Assembly (NCBI GenBank): GCA_014381825.1
Contig: JACNKX010000038.1
Coordinates: 1 to 64,000 of the forward strand
DNA length: 64,000 nucleotides
Source of the DNA: Planctomycetota bacterium
Lineage (GTDB): Bacteria > Planctomycetota > Planctomycetia > Pirellulales > Pirellulaceae
Direction of reading: 5' to 3'
The notes below the pieces were generated by a model that did no database searches, was not told the DNA's origin, and saw nothing but the letters and a program-made list of their open reading frames with translations. This document shows positions 27,481 through 36,200 of the stretch, piece by piece. The position numbers and the translations under genes are program-made. Positions within the stretch are counted from its first letter, which is position 1, and each line of letters begins with the position of its first letter.

Positions 27481-28339
27481 TCGCTGCTCCCTGTTTCGCT
27501 TCCCTTGTTTCTAGCAGACCAACAATATCCTTAATGCTCCAAAGCTTTCGACTGACTCCAGCCGCCATCGCCGGGGCGCATCGAATCGTTTGGTGAATCC
27601 TCGCGAAATTGTAATGCATGAAGTGGATGCTAACAGCATGACAGTGGTTTTCGATCTTCTTTGAGAAGCCATTCGTCAACCTCGTGAATCTACGCATCTT
27701 CATCCGCATCGTGAGATTTTGTCGTTCGACCAAACTCGTCGACACGTGCTCTTTGTCGGGGTTTCCCATGATCGTGGTCGAACTGGTCCGCACGATGTTT
27801 CCTGGGCTGTAACGAGTTTCTGGCTTGGTGCTATCGCCTGCGCCGCCGTAATGTTTAATCAGCATCGCATAATCAATGTCGCAGCCGAAGTAGTTTTCAA
27901 CGGCATCGAGATAGACGCGATTTCCGTCTGTTGTTAGCTGAACGCGATGGGCCAGACGTTCGGATAAATCGCTCATAAAGCGGTAGGCCGTGGCCGCGTC
28001 GCGAGCGCCTACCTGCCACGACGGAACCAGCTTGGTGTCTGGGCAAAGTGCCGTCCACGTCCATACGTCCCCAACGCCCTTCTGGCCCTTCATTTTCTCA
28101 GGGACATTCTTGTTCTTGGCGTAGCAAAATGACCAAATTTCGTCGCACTGGAGCCGCTTGCAGGCGAGGTCGCGGATTACCTCATCTTGGTAGTCGCTAC
28201 ACACCTGACCGAGATCAGCTAGCAGCTTGGCGATCGTATTTTTCGACGCTCCGGTCATTCTGACCGTCGATCGAATCGAACATCCTTCCACCAAGGCGGA
28301 CACGATTTGGCAACGTTTTTCCATGTCTAAGCGATTCAT
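27464..28339 (-). CDS. IS1-family-like DDE transposase, single ORF
   Basis: 291 residues from the ATG at 28339 (MNRLDMEKR); longer in-frame starts at 28348 and 28420 exist, but homologous proteins begin near the chosen one as I recall them. An N-terminal helix-turn-helix (SALVEGCSIRSTVRMTGASKNTIAKLL) precedes the catalytic core. DDE candidates are the Asp in LQCDEIWSF, the Asp in LTTDGNRVYLDAV and the Glu in STSLVERQNLTMRM. The C-terminus FMHYNFARIHQTIRCAPAMAAG is typical of this group. Unlike classical IS1 no frameshift is needed. It is transcribed toward the left end and is divergent from the ATPase gene; 8-bp duplications at the element ends support the family call. Confidence 0.88.
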   Translation of the reverse strand: MNRLDMEKRCQIVSALVEGCSIRSTVRMTGASKNTIAKLLADLGQVCSDYQDEVIRDLACKRLQCDEIWSFCYAKNKNVPEKMKGQKGVGDVWTWTALCPDTKLVPSWQVGARDAATAYRFMSDLSERLAHRVQLTTDGNRVYLDAVENYFGCDIDYAMLIKHYGGAGDSTKPETRYSPGNIVRTSSTTIMGNPDKEHVSTSLVERQNLTMRMKMRRFTRLTNGFSKKIENHCHAVSIHFMHYNFARIHQTIRCAPAMAAGVSRKLWSIKDIVGLLETREAKQGAANERDY

Positions 28340-28467
28340 ACTGACCATTATGCTTGAGCAAATTAGCCTTGTCAATCGCAAATGGGAGATTTTCATAAAG
28401 TGATGTTGATTTTCTTCCATACTGCCGATACTCTATAAGCATGGAAAACAACACTAATGGAGATGTC

Positions 28468-29550
28468 ATGGAAGACTACTCAAAACTGTCGTCTGAATTT
28501 GCCCATCTGTCGCGGCTTGCGGTTAGCGGTAATCGGGATGACATCGAGCTATACGTCCGAAGGGTGGCTCGTCGAATCGGAAAGAGCGACCCAAGCTTGG
28601 CGCAGAAATTAAACAGCACGCTCTCATCTCCCCAGAGGGGGAGTGTACTAAGAGATGTGGCAGTACCAGTCGACACTGACTCGCGACTTGAGTTGGTTCG
28701 TATGGAAACTCCGTCGAATGTAGAGCTACCGATCTGGTCGGTTAGCACATCGTCAAAGCTTGAGCAGTTCGTCTCAGAACGTCGGCATATCGATGCACTG
28801 GCAGAGGCACACCTAAGCCCTTCACGATCGGCACTGTTCACGGGTCCTCCTGGGGTGGGCAAGACATTAACTGCACGATGGCTTGCTGCCGATCTTGATC
28901 TTCCGTTACTGACGCTTGATCTTTCTGCTGTTATGAGCAGCTATCTTGGGCGAACTGGCAACAATCTAAGAAACGTCCTTGATTACGCCCGCCAGATGCC
29001 ATGCGTATTGCTACTTGACGAATTCGATGCTATCGCAAAGCGGCGCGATGACTCTGTCGAGGTCGGAGAACTGAAAAGGTTGGTCACGGTTCTTCTCCAA
29101 GAAATAGACACATGGCCCTCTCAAGGAATATTGGTAGCGGCCACGAATCATGCAGAGCTTCTCGACCCTGCCGTCTGGCGTCGGTTCGACTTCCTTGTGA
29201 GCTTCGACGTGCCCGACGAGAAGCGTTTGGAGTTGGCCGTTAGTAGATTCTTGAAGGGAGCGATCATTCCCAAGAGCTACCTTAAGATTCTTCCAAAAGT
29301 CTTTGTCGGCAAGTCATTTAGCGATGTCGAACGGGAACTGAAACGATTTCGGCGCGAAGTCGTAATAACGGAAGGAGAGACTGAAGGCAGCCTCCTGAAT
29401 CTCATCCGCTCGCAGTGCGACGACTTAAGCAAGGCAGATCGTGTCGAACTGTCTACGTTACTAAGAGCCTGTAACGTGTCTCAGCATGAGGTACACCGCA
29501 TTACAGGCTTAGCGCGAGAAACAATACGAAAGCACGAAACGATCGGGTGA
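28468..29550 (+). CDS. AAA ATPase of an IetAS-like pair (IetA-like)
   Basis: 360 residues from the ATG at 28468, which has a well-placed GGAG at 28459-28462; an in-frame ATG at 28441 lacks one. Counting from 28441, Walker A GPPGVGKT is at 135-142, Walker B VLLLDEFDA at about 189-197, sensor-1 Asn in VAATNHAELLD at 236, and an Arg-finger-like WRRFD at 246-250. The C-terminus (CNVSQHEVHRITGLARETIRKHE) resembles a helix-turn-helix. It is followed after 4 bp by a subtilisin-like protease gene. AAA ATPase plus S8 protease is the composition of ietAS, described in Agrobacterium plasmid exclusion and later as anti-phage defence. The ATPase presumably regulates or senses for the protease. The pair identity is inferred from order and domains. 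Confidence 0.75.
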   Translation: MEDYSKLSSEFAHLSRLAVSGNRDDIELYVRRVARRIGKSDPSLAQKLNSTLSSPQRGSVLRDVAVPVDTDSRLELVRMETPSNVELPIWSVSTSSKLEQFVSERRHIDALAEAHLSPSRSALFTGPPGVGKTLTARWLAADLDLPLLTLDLSAVMSSYLGRTGNNLRNVLDYARQMPCVLLLDEFDAIAKRRDDSVEVGELKRLVTVLLQEIDTWPSQGILVAATNHAELLDPAVWRRFDFLVSFDVPDEKRLELAVSRFLKGAIIPKSYLKILPKVFVGKSFSDVERELKRFRREVVITEGETEGSLLNLIRSQCDDLSKADRVELSTLLRACNVSQHEVHRITGLARETIRKHETIG

Positions 29551-29554
29551 AGAC

Positions 29555-31780
29555 ATGGCAGTAAACTACCTTCTTGGTCATGGCGAACGGTTAATGAGCA
29601 AGGTGGAACCACCTGGACGCGAAGATGTCGAGAAGAAACAAGTCTATAGCTATGCAGCGGCAAAGCAGCGATTTCTTGAACGCATTCCAAGTGTTACCTC
29701 TGCGCTTAATGCGCTTCCGGATAGTGCGTGCCCTCGCGATGAAGCGGTTTCACTCCTGACGATTCATCCAACCTTTCTGGCTAAGTCTCACTTCCCGGCT
29801 CATTTACTGAGGGCAACTCAACTGCGGAGCATCGGCTCTCGCGAGCGGCTGTTGATCCCGTCTGTCCCGTCTCCATCGATTGCCACCGGATCGACGGAAA
29901 CGGCAGCAGAATTATTCGTCGCAGGTGATCGCAAGTTAATCGCGGCACTTGAAACCGAAATCGGAAGATGGGCTTCAACGTCTAAGGCGGCTGAGGATCT
30001 TCGGAAAGTTGAAGACTTGCGCGCACCATCTTCCAAACGCAAAGTGCGTGTTGCTGAATACGATGACAAAAAGAACTATTGGGAAGTGGTGTTGCACGCT
30101 GGACCAGACGCCGCCGGGAAGGAAGTGCTCGAAGCGTTTACGGAGTTCGTCAAACATTACGGCGGCCAAGCTGACGCTGATCGACGAATGTACGCCGGGA
30201 ATTTGTGCTTCTTGCCCGTAGCTGTCGAATTCGAGGAGTCTGAAAACGTTGCGGACTTTGTGTTTTTGAGAGTGATGCGAAGCATGTCACGCTTGCGCCC
30301 TATCACAAGGATAATTGGATCGCCGTTAACTTTTGATTGTTCTCTTCCCTCAGTTCCTGCAATGGATTCTCAAATTAGAGTTGCGATTCTCGACGGTGGG
30401 CCGGTAGTGGGCCTGGACCGTTGGGTTACGAATATCGAAGCAAGCGGGATCGGCACAGGAGAAGTTGACGATTTCAAAGACCACAGTTTAGGAGTTTCGT
30501 CCGCATATCTATTCGGCCCGATCAGAGATGGCGAACCACTTCCGCAGCCTTACTCCAACGTTGATGTAATTCAGGTACTAGACGATAACATTGATGGCCC
30601 AGATTATTTTGACGTGTTGCGTCGCATCGAAGACGAAATGAGTGAAAGGGATTATGACTTTGTTGGGATTAGTCTTGGGCCGGATTGGCCAGTGGAGGAT
30701 GATGAACCTCACGCTTGGGGTGCCGTTCTCGACAAGTGCTTCCGAGACAAGCACGTAATGCCGTTCTATGTGGTAGGAAACAATGGCGAGAAGGACTGGG
30801 AGTCTGGAAACGCACGAGTGCAATCACCAGCCGATTGCGTAAACGGATTTGCATTTGGGTCATGCACGTCGCCTACTGGACCAGTCTCTCGGTCAAAGCA
30901 TAGCTCGATCGGTCCTGGTCGGAGGCCAGGAGTTGTACGACCGGAAGCGGTAGCGTTTGGTGGAACGCCCGGCAATCCTTATTTTGTGGTTGGCCCGGCG
31001 CAGGGAACTGCCGTTCCTGTCTTAGGGACTAGTTTCGCGGGACCGACTGGAATGAGGATTGGTGTTGGGGTTCGCGCCCATCTGGGGCCGATCGTTAGTC
31101 CGTTAGCAATAAAAGCATTGATGATTAACCGGGTCGACTCTGGCGAAGATGTCTCTATGCGTGAAGTCGGATGGGGGCGTATTTGCCACTCAGCGGAAGA
31201 GATGCTTACATCAGATGATTCGACCGCTCACGTCATTTATCAACGTGATCTATCACCTGGATCATGGATGCGAACTCCAATCCCTGTACCGGATGGTGAG
31301 CTGATTGGGGACCTCTTCCTTACCTTTACGCTCTGCTACAAGACGGATACGGACCCAGAGCATTCGGTTAACTACACTCGCGCCGGTTTAGAAGCTATCT
31401 TCCGGCCAAATGCGAAGAAAAGGAGAGAGCCAGAGCAAAGAAACGCGGATTCAAGACCATTCCTGACACAGAAGAGAATGTATGGAGATTTCGCGACGGA
31501 AGCACAATTGCGATCAGATTCTCATAAATGGGAAACGGTACTCCACGCTAACGGAACGCTGCGCGCGAAGTCGGTTTATGAACCGTGCTTGGATATTCAT
31601 TACAATGCTCGCGAGGGTGGCGCTAACACAAGCGCTGCTGGCCCCATCCAATTTGCGCTCGTCGTTACTGTTCACTCCAAGAAGGACAAGGATCTTTACA
31701 ATAAGATTGCGCGAAAGTACCGGACTGTTCTTGAAGCACTTACACCTATTCGCATTCCTGCTACAAGAATTACAGGCTAA
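29555..31780 (+). CDS. Subtilisin-like S8 serine protease of an IetAS-like pair (IetS-like)
   Basis: 741 residues, no signal peptide, so it acts in the cytoplasm. An N-terminal region of about 260 residues has no recognised motif and may be a regulatory or inhibitory domain. The S8 catalytic domain follows: D280 in VAILDGG, H310 in KDHSLGVSSA, oxyanion Asn in VVGNNG (about 409) and S493 in LGTSFAGP. The His box lacks the usual HGT, as expected for a divergent subtilase. About 200 C-terminal residues form a beta-rich extension. It lies 4 bp after the AAA ATPase gene and ends 4 bp inside the convergent KGG gene. As the likely effector it would cleave host or invader proteins when triggered. Confidence 0.78.
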   Translation: MAVNYLLGHGERLMSKVEPPGREDVEKKQVYSYAAAKQRFLERIPSVTSALNALPDSACPRDEAVSLLTIHPTFLAKSHFPAHLLRATQLRSIGSRERLLIPSVPSPSIATGSTETAAELFVAGDRKLIAALETEIGRWASTSKAAEDLRKVEDLRAPSSKRKVRVAEYDDKKNYWEVVLHAGPDAAGKEVLEAFTEFVKHYGGQADADRRMYAGNLCFLPVAVEFEESENVADFVFLRVMRSMSRLRPITRIIGSPLTFDCSLPSVPAMDSQIRVAILDGGPVVGLDRWVTNIEASGIGTGEVDDFKDHSLGVSSAYLFGPIRDGEPLPQPYSNVDVIQVLDDNIDGPDYFDVLRRIEDEMSERDYDFVGISLGPDWPVEDDEPHAWGAVLDKCFRDKHVMPFYVVGNNGEKDWESGNARVQSPADCVNGFAFGSCTSPTGPVSRSKHSSIGPGRRPGVVRPEAVAFGGTPGNPYFVVGPAQGTAVPVLGTSFAGPTGMRIGVGVRAHLGPIVSPLAIKALMINRVDSGEDVSMREVGWGRICHSAEEMLTSDDSTAHVIYQRDLSPGSWMRTPIPVPDGELIGDLFLTFTLCYKTDTDPEHSVNYTRAGLEAIFRPNAKKRREPEQRNADSRPFLTQKRMYGDFATEAQLRSDSHKWETVLHANGTLRAKSVYEPCLDIHYNAREGGANTSAAGPIQFALVVTVHSKKDKDLYNKIARKYRTVLEALTPIRIPATRITG

Positions 31781-31998
31781 TCGTCGCCCTTGTTCCATCT
31801 TGCCTCTGCGGCCTTCTTCGCTATCTCGGAACGCTTCTCGGGGGTAAGGCTCTCAGCCCTCGCTTTACCACCGCGAATTCCGCCCTTGCGGCCAGCGGCT
31901 GCCTTGGTGTGATCATCATCGCACGATTCGCTCGTTGCATCGTCTACAACTGACTTCGCGAGCCTGTTAACATCGGCTGGTCGTTTCTTTTTAGCCAT
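31777..31998 (-). CDS. Small basic KGG-repeat protein, possible nucleic-acid binder
   Basis: 73 residues, strongly basic: MAKKKRPADVN at the start and GRKGGIRGGKARAESLTPEKRSE plus KKAAEARWNK at the end. The KGG-x-x-GGKAR pattern resembles small proteins annotated as RNA-binding or stress-associated that are often found near mobile elements. It reads inward from the right end of the transposon, and its stop overlaps the last 4 bp of the protease gene. It might bind the element ends or modulate the defence pair; neither can be shown here. Confidence 0.6.
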   Translation of the reverse strand: MAKKKRPADVNRLAKSVVDDATSESCDDDHTKAAAGRKGGIRGGKARAESLTPEKRSEIAKKAAEARWNKGDD

Positions 31999-32053
31999 GC
32001 CTCCATTTTGGCAGCGCTGATCCGGCAGGCCAACAGGAGTTCAGAACTTTCTT

Positions 32054-32074
32054 GATTCAAACTGACCCACTACC
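32054..32074 (-). repeat. Right terminal inverted repeat of the transposon
   Basis: Exact reverse complement of 27244-27264 over 21 bp, ending ...GACCCACTACC. It is followed immediately by AAGGAGTT. Confidence 0.9.
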
Positions 32075-32082
32075 AAGGAGTT
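32075..32082. repeat. Right 8-bp target-site duplication
   Basis: AAGGAGTT, identical to 27236-27243. The kinase promoter begins only 8 bp further on. Confidence 0.85.
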
Positions 32083-32089
32083 TAATTCG

Positions 32090-32118
32090 TTGACGCGCGC
32101 AGGCTTGACGGCTAGAAT
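32090..32118 (+). promoter_or_regulatory. Sigma70-like promoter of the Ser/Thr kinase gene
   Basis: TTGACG (32090-32095), a 17-bp spacer and TAGAAT (32113-32118), with the same -10 as the candidate at 10150. It starts 16 bp beyond the transposon's right terminal repeat, so the insertion left the core promoter intact but removed any upstream element. Confidence 0.55.
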
Positions 32119-32217
32119 GAGCTTTAGTCAATGACGGCCCGCTTTCCGCCTATTCTCATGAGCGTTCGTCTCGGGAAAGCTTCGCTTAAGATCGACTAAC
32201 TAGATTAGGATGCACCT

Positions 32218-34992
32218 TTGGCTGGGGAGACCGCCTCCAATTCGTCATCCGTAAAGACGCGAGTGCCATCGAAACTCTTTGGCACTTCGACGCCGGGACC
32301 ACCGTCTATGCCATCGTCGTTCACACCGAATGAGCAGACAGTCATCTCGAAGCGAGTGCCTCTGCCTGCACCTTCAGAATTGCTCGTCGGTTCTCGCCCG
32401 TCTCAGATTGGAAAGTCGCTCGAAGGACAACAACTTGGACAGTTCACGTTAGAAGAGTTCGTGGGCGGCGGCGGAATGGGTGCCGTATTTCGGGCGATCG
32501 ATCAAACACTCGATCGAATCGTTGCGGTCAAGGTGGTCTCGAGTGAGCAAACGGACGAAGATACTCTGCGGCGTTTTCGTAACGAAGCGCAAAGCGCTGC
32601 GCGGCTTGATCACCCGAACATTGCACGCGTCTATTCGGTTGGTGAAGAGTCAGGATGGAACTACATCGTCTTCGAATTCATCGAAGGCGTTAATGTCCGT
32701 GATCTCGTCGCGCACAAAGGTCCGTTGCCGCTGGACGAGGCGATTAGTTACATCGTCCAAGTTGCTGACGCTTTGGAGCACGCGTCGCAGCGCGATGTCG
32801 TTCACCGTGACATCAAACCGTCGAATCTACTGGTAATGCAAGACGGTAGAGCCAAGCTCGTCGATATGGGACTGGCTCGTTTGCATCATGTCGAGTCTTC
32901 TGCAGAGGATCTCACGGCCACCGGCGTGACGTTGGGTACGTTCGATTACATTTCTCCTGAGCAAGCCAGAGATCCGCGTGATACGGATGTCCGCAGCGAT
33001 CTTTATTCGTTGGGATGCACGTTCTACTACATGCTCACGGGGATGCCGCCGTTTCCGGAAGGAACCGTTCTTCAGAAGCTTCTTAGTCACAGCAGCGAGT
33101 CGCCTCCAGACCCGCGAGACCTGCGAGCTGATTTGCCGGAAGAAGTGTCAGCCATCGCGATGAAACTGATGGCCAAGCTCCCAACTCAGCGGCACCAGCG
33201 CCCGAGTGAATTGACCGCCGAGTTGATGAAGCTGTGCGAACAGCTCGGATTCGTTGCGCCGACGACTCGCGGTTTGATCTTACCGAGTCAGGAGTCGCTT
33301 ACTGGCAAGATCACCCATCACTTACCCTGGATCGTCCCAATCTGTCTTCTGTTCGCGATCGTGTTTGGTGTCGACGCGATGCTGCCACAGGCAGCTACGG
33401 TGACGCATTCCGACATGATGCCAAAAGGGCTTGCGGGACCGATCGTTCCAGAACGCAAGACGGGCACAGGTGATCAAGACCAGCAACCACCTCCAGCGAT
33501 CGATCACGGCATTCGCAGCGCTAGCGATGCTGGCGAGCAATCGCCGAAAATGAACGATCCCCAGCCGGATGTCGAGACGCCTACGTCTGAGGTACCAGAA
33601 CTGCAAAGCGACGACCCACCATCCGTTCCACCCGTGGAATCCGACGCACCGTCAGAGGATGAGAGTGAGTTGCCGCCACTGGCCGACTTGGACGTTGCGC
33701 TGCGAGTCACTGGAGTTGACGCGACGCTAGACGTCGGGTCAGACACCGCAGCGACCTTGTCGATCGGTTCTCCCAGTGCGACGGATGCAGAGCTTCGCGA
33801 GACGATCGCGGCTACAGCGGATTCTCCAATCGAAGCGACTATCGCAGCCGAACGGTTGTACGTCATCCCGGAGGGTCCGCCGACGCCAGATCCTATGGTC
33901 GTACGAACACTCGACAATGCTTTGCGCCGGTTGGCAGAGTATCCGGGCGTTCGTACGATTGAAATGCGTTGTAATCGTTTGGAAGTCAAGCCGTTGACGA
34001 TCGATCTTCGAAACGATCTGACGATTGAGGCAGGTGAAGGATTTTCGCCTTTGCTGATATTTGATCAGCGCGGCGTGTCGACGCAAGAGAAACGCATGGT
34101 GCATATTCTCGGCGGACAACTCACGTTGCGAGGGATTCATTTCCGCGTCAACCTGCCGTACGCTTCGGACGAAGGTTGGACCTTGTTTCACCTGAACCAA
34201 GTCCAACAGCTTGCTCTCCATCGATGTACGATGACGGTTCAGAATGATGACGGTGCAGACGCGGCGTTTTTCCATATTAAGAGCCCTCGTGTGGCAGAAC
34301 TGCCAGTACCGGGAAATGACGTGCCCGTGTCACCACGTCCCAACCTCGTACTTCAATCTTGTATTGCGAGAGGCCAGGCAACATTTGTTCGTGCGACGGA
34401 CGGCTTGCCATTTAAACTGGAATTCACACAGGGATTGATTGCGACAACCGAACGAATGGTCGAGTTAGGGCAAATAGCGGAGTCGGTTCGGCAAGAGATT
34501 GCCAGAGTCACGTTGCGGCATGTTACCGTGGAGACGGAACAAGGTCTGTGCCGAGCCACCATGCGAGATGCAGAGGCACGTTTTCCGCAGTTGCTGGTCG
34601 ACGCCGAGTATTGCTTATTCGATCACAGCTCCAGTGTTCCATTGATCGAACACGTTGGAATGCGCGATGCGACCGAAGCGACAGGGCACGCCCTCAAATT
34701 GTCTGGACAACTGAACGCATTTCCGCGAACGGACATTATATGGCGCCTCACCCTACGGGACGGCGAGAGCATCGAAACTCCTTGGGATAATCGATTTGTA
34801 TCAGCTTGGTATACGGACGAATTCTCCGATCATTATGCCAGGTGGCTCGAGCCGAACCGCGAAGCTGAGCGTGTGATGCACGAGGTGACGGCGGATGACT
34901 ATCTTCTTGTGGATGAAGGCGATCTCGGTTTCGATCCTACATTACTACCCGAGTTGCCGAGTGAGATACTGCCCGCTGACAACCTCGATTAA
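32218..34992 (+). CDS. Membrane-anchored Ser/Thr protein kinase with beta-helix-like extracytoplasmic domain
   Basis: 924 residues. TTG at 32218 is used: an in-frame stop lies 12 bp upstream and TTAGGA gives a ribosome site. The Hanks-type kinase domain spans about 74-345: glycine loop VGGGGMG (82-88), K105 in AVKVV, catalytic VHRDIKPSN with D198, and a metal-binding loop that reads D216-M-G rather than DFG. APE is replaced by SPE. One membrane helix (about 368-388, WIVPICLLFAIVFGVDAML) is followed by an acidic Pro/Ser/Asp-rich linker. The C-terminal part (about 545-870) looks like a parallel beta-helix (LTIEAGEGFSPLLIF, LTLRGIHFRV). The external domain may sense a ligand. Transposon inserted upstream. 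Confidence 0.93.
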   Translation: MAGETASNSSSVKTRVPSKLFGTSTPGPPSMPSSFTPNEQTVISKRVPLPAPSELLVGSRPSQIGKSLEGQQLGQFTLEEFVGGGGMGAVFRAIDQTLDRIVAVKVVSSEQTDEDTLRRFRNEAQSAARLDHPNIARVYSVGEESGWNYIVFEFIEGVNVRDLVAHKGPLPLDEAISYIVQVADALEHASQRDVVHRDIKPSNLLVMQDGRAKLVDMGLARLHHVESSAEDLTATGVTLGTFDYISPEQARDPRDTDVRSDLYSLGCTFYYMLTGMPPFPEGTVLQKLLSHSSESPPDPRDLRADLPEEVSAIAMKLMAKLPTQRHQRPSELTAELMKLCEQLGFVAPTTRGLILPSQESLTGKITHHLPWIVPICLLFAIVFGVDAMLPQAATVTHSDMMPKGLAGPIVPERKTGTGDQDQQPPPAIDHGIRSASDAGEQSPKMNDPQPDVETPTSEVPELQSDDPPSVPPVESDAPSEDESELPPLADLDVALRVTGVDATLDVGSDTAATLSIGSPSATDAELRETIAATADSPIEATIAAERLYVIPEGPPTPDPMVVRTLDNALRRLAEYPGVRTIEMRCNRLEVKPLTIDLRNDLTIEAGEGFSPLLIFDQRGVSTQEKRMVHILGGQLTLRGIHFRVNLPYASDEGWTLFHLNQVQQLALHRCTMTVQNDDGADAAFFHIKSPRVAELPVPGNDVPVSPRPNLVLQSCIARGQATFVRATDGLPFKLEFTQGLIATTERMVELGQIAESVRQEIARVTLRHVTVETEQGLCRATMRDAEARFPQLLVDAEYCLFDHSSSVPLIEHVGMRDATEATGHALKLSGQLNAFPRTDIIWRLTLRDGESIETPWDNRFVSAWYTDEFSDHYARWLEPNREAERVMHEVTADDYLLVDEGDLGFDPTLLPELPSEILPADNLD

Positions 34993-35036
34993 GCTGACGC
35001 GATATCACAGCGCTCTGTAGATTGCCGAATCGGGTC

Positions 35037-35942
35037 TTAATCGCAGAGTGCCGCGACGGCCGGCTCGGGTCCCGCCTGCCGAAAGCTGCAGTTCCTGCCC
35101 GCGTCTTTTGCGGCGTACAATGCCGAATCGGCTCGGTGTATCAAGGAACGCACGTCGTCGTCGAAATCTGCTTCGGCGAGACCGCTGCTGATGGTCAGCC
35201 AATGGTCTTCGCCTTCGTGCCTCAAGGGAACGTCGGCGATGGCTGAACGGAGTCGTTCGGCGGCGAGACTTGCTTCATCCAACGTGCATCCCGGCAAGAG
35301 AACTGCGAACTCGTCGCCTCCGATCCTCGCGACTATATCCATGTGGCGCGCCGTCTCGCCCAAGCGAAATGCGATTTCGCGAAGTACTGTGTCACCGAGC
35401 AAATGGCCGTACGTATCGTTGAAGGATTTGTAGAAGTCGATATCGATAATCTGAAGGCAAAGCGGCGTTCCCTGACGCTGACGTTGCGACAATCGTCGCG
35501 AAAGCTCTTCGTCAAACGCTCGTCGATTCGCGAGTCCGGTTAATGGATCGGTACGAGCTTCGGCAAGATTCGCTTCAATTTCTCCCTTCTGTCGCGTGAT
35601 GAAAGCGAGGGCAATGACGCCTAAGATTACCGCGATCGTGACGACAAAGAGAAGTGCCGACTTGGAGTAGGCCTCGGGGCCATGATGTGAAACGAACCAG
35701 ATCAATCCTTCGGTCGCAAGGACGATACAACCGAAGGTGCGAGCGTTCGAAATGACGAAGCGATCGATATCAATCCATTTGTCGGCGCGCGTTTGTGCGC
35801 CGGAATAAATGTTTCGAGAACCGTACCAAGCAACAAGGGCGAAGTTTGCCGGACTGATCAACGCCAGCAATCCAACTCCACCGGTCAACAACAGCAGTGC
35901 CGGAAGGCAAATTGCTGAGAACTCAGACGCCGTAACCACCAA
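35037..35942 (-). CDS. Diguanylate cyclase (GGDEF) with N-terminal membrane segments
   Basis: 301 residues. Three hydrophobic segments occupy about 8-40, 68-86 and 95-115, then a GGDEF domain from about 130. The active-site GGDEF at 208-212 is intact, and the allosteric I-site RxxD (RHMD, 199-202) lies at the proper five-residue spacing, so product inhibition by cyclic di-GMP is expected. DPLTGLANRRAFDEEL and the C-terminal ADSALYAAKDAGRN are canonical. The membrane part has no named sensor domain. Converges with the kinase gene; the 258-bp gap on its other side (35943-36200) shows no gene. Confidence 0.95.
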   Translation of the reverse strand: MVVTASEFSAICLPALLLLTGGVGLLALISPANFALVAWYGSRNIYSGAQTRADKWIDIDRFVISNARTFGCIVLATEGLIWFVSHHGPEAYSKSALLFVVTIAVILGVIALAFITRQKGEIEANLAEARTDPLTGLANRRAFDEELSRRLSQRQRQGTPLCLQIIDIDFYKSFNDTYGHLLGDTVLREIAFRLGETARHMDIVARIGGDEFAVLLPGCTLDEASLAAERLRSAIADVPLRHEGEDHWLTISSGLAEADFDDDVRSLIHRADSALYAAKDAGRNCSFRQAGPEPAVAALCD

Positions 35943-36200
35943 GCATTCCCCCGTCGCATGAACTCATCGAGTGCAGGTATGCACATATAGATGCTCACTT
36001 GAAAGGTAGCTTAACGATCCGGCAAGTCAAAAACCGCCGATCATTCCGACACTTCGCTGCAACCGAACCAATCGGTACCTTCGACAAGTCGCGTTGATAG
36101 CTGCGCCAGTCCAACGTAAGCGACGCGATGAATGGACTCCCGGATCACGCTCGGGTTCGCGATGCAGTTAGCTCGCAATTCGATGACGGCCTTTTGCCTC

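Larger units (their letters stand above)
27244..32074. mobile_element. 4.83-kb IS1-family-like transposon carrying an IetAS-like defence pair
   Basis: The element is bounded by 21-bp perfect inverted repeats starting GGTAGTGGGTCAG, flanked by an 8-bp direct duplication AAGGAGTT. Inside are, left to right: a small ORF and an IS1-family-like transposase (both minus), a divergent operon of AAA ATPase and subtilisin-like protease (plus), and a convergent small KGG-type gene (minus). The terminal GGT and the 8-bp duplication suit the IS1 family. Passenger genes are not part of a minimal IS1-type element, so this is a cargo-bearing version. All genes appear intact and the ends are undecayed, which suggests a recent insertion. 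Confidence 0.9.
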
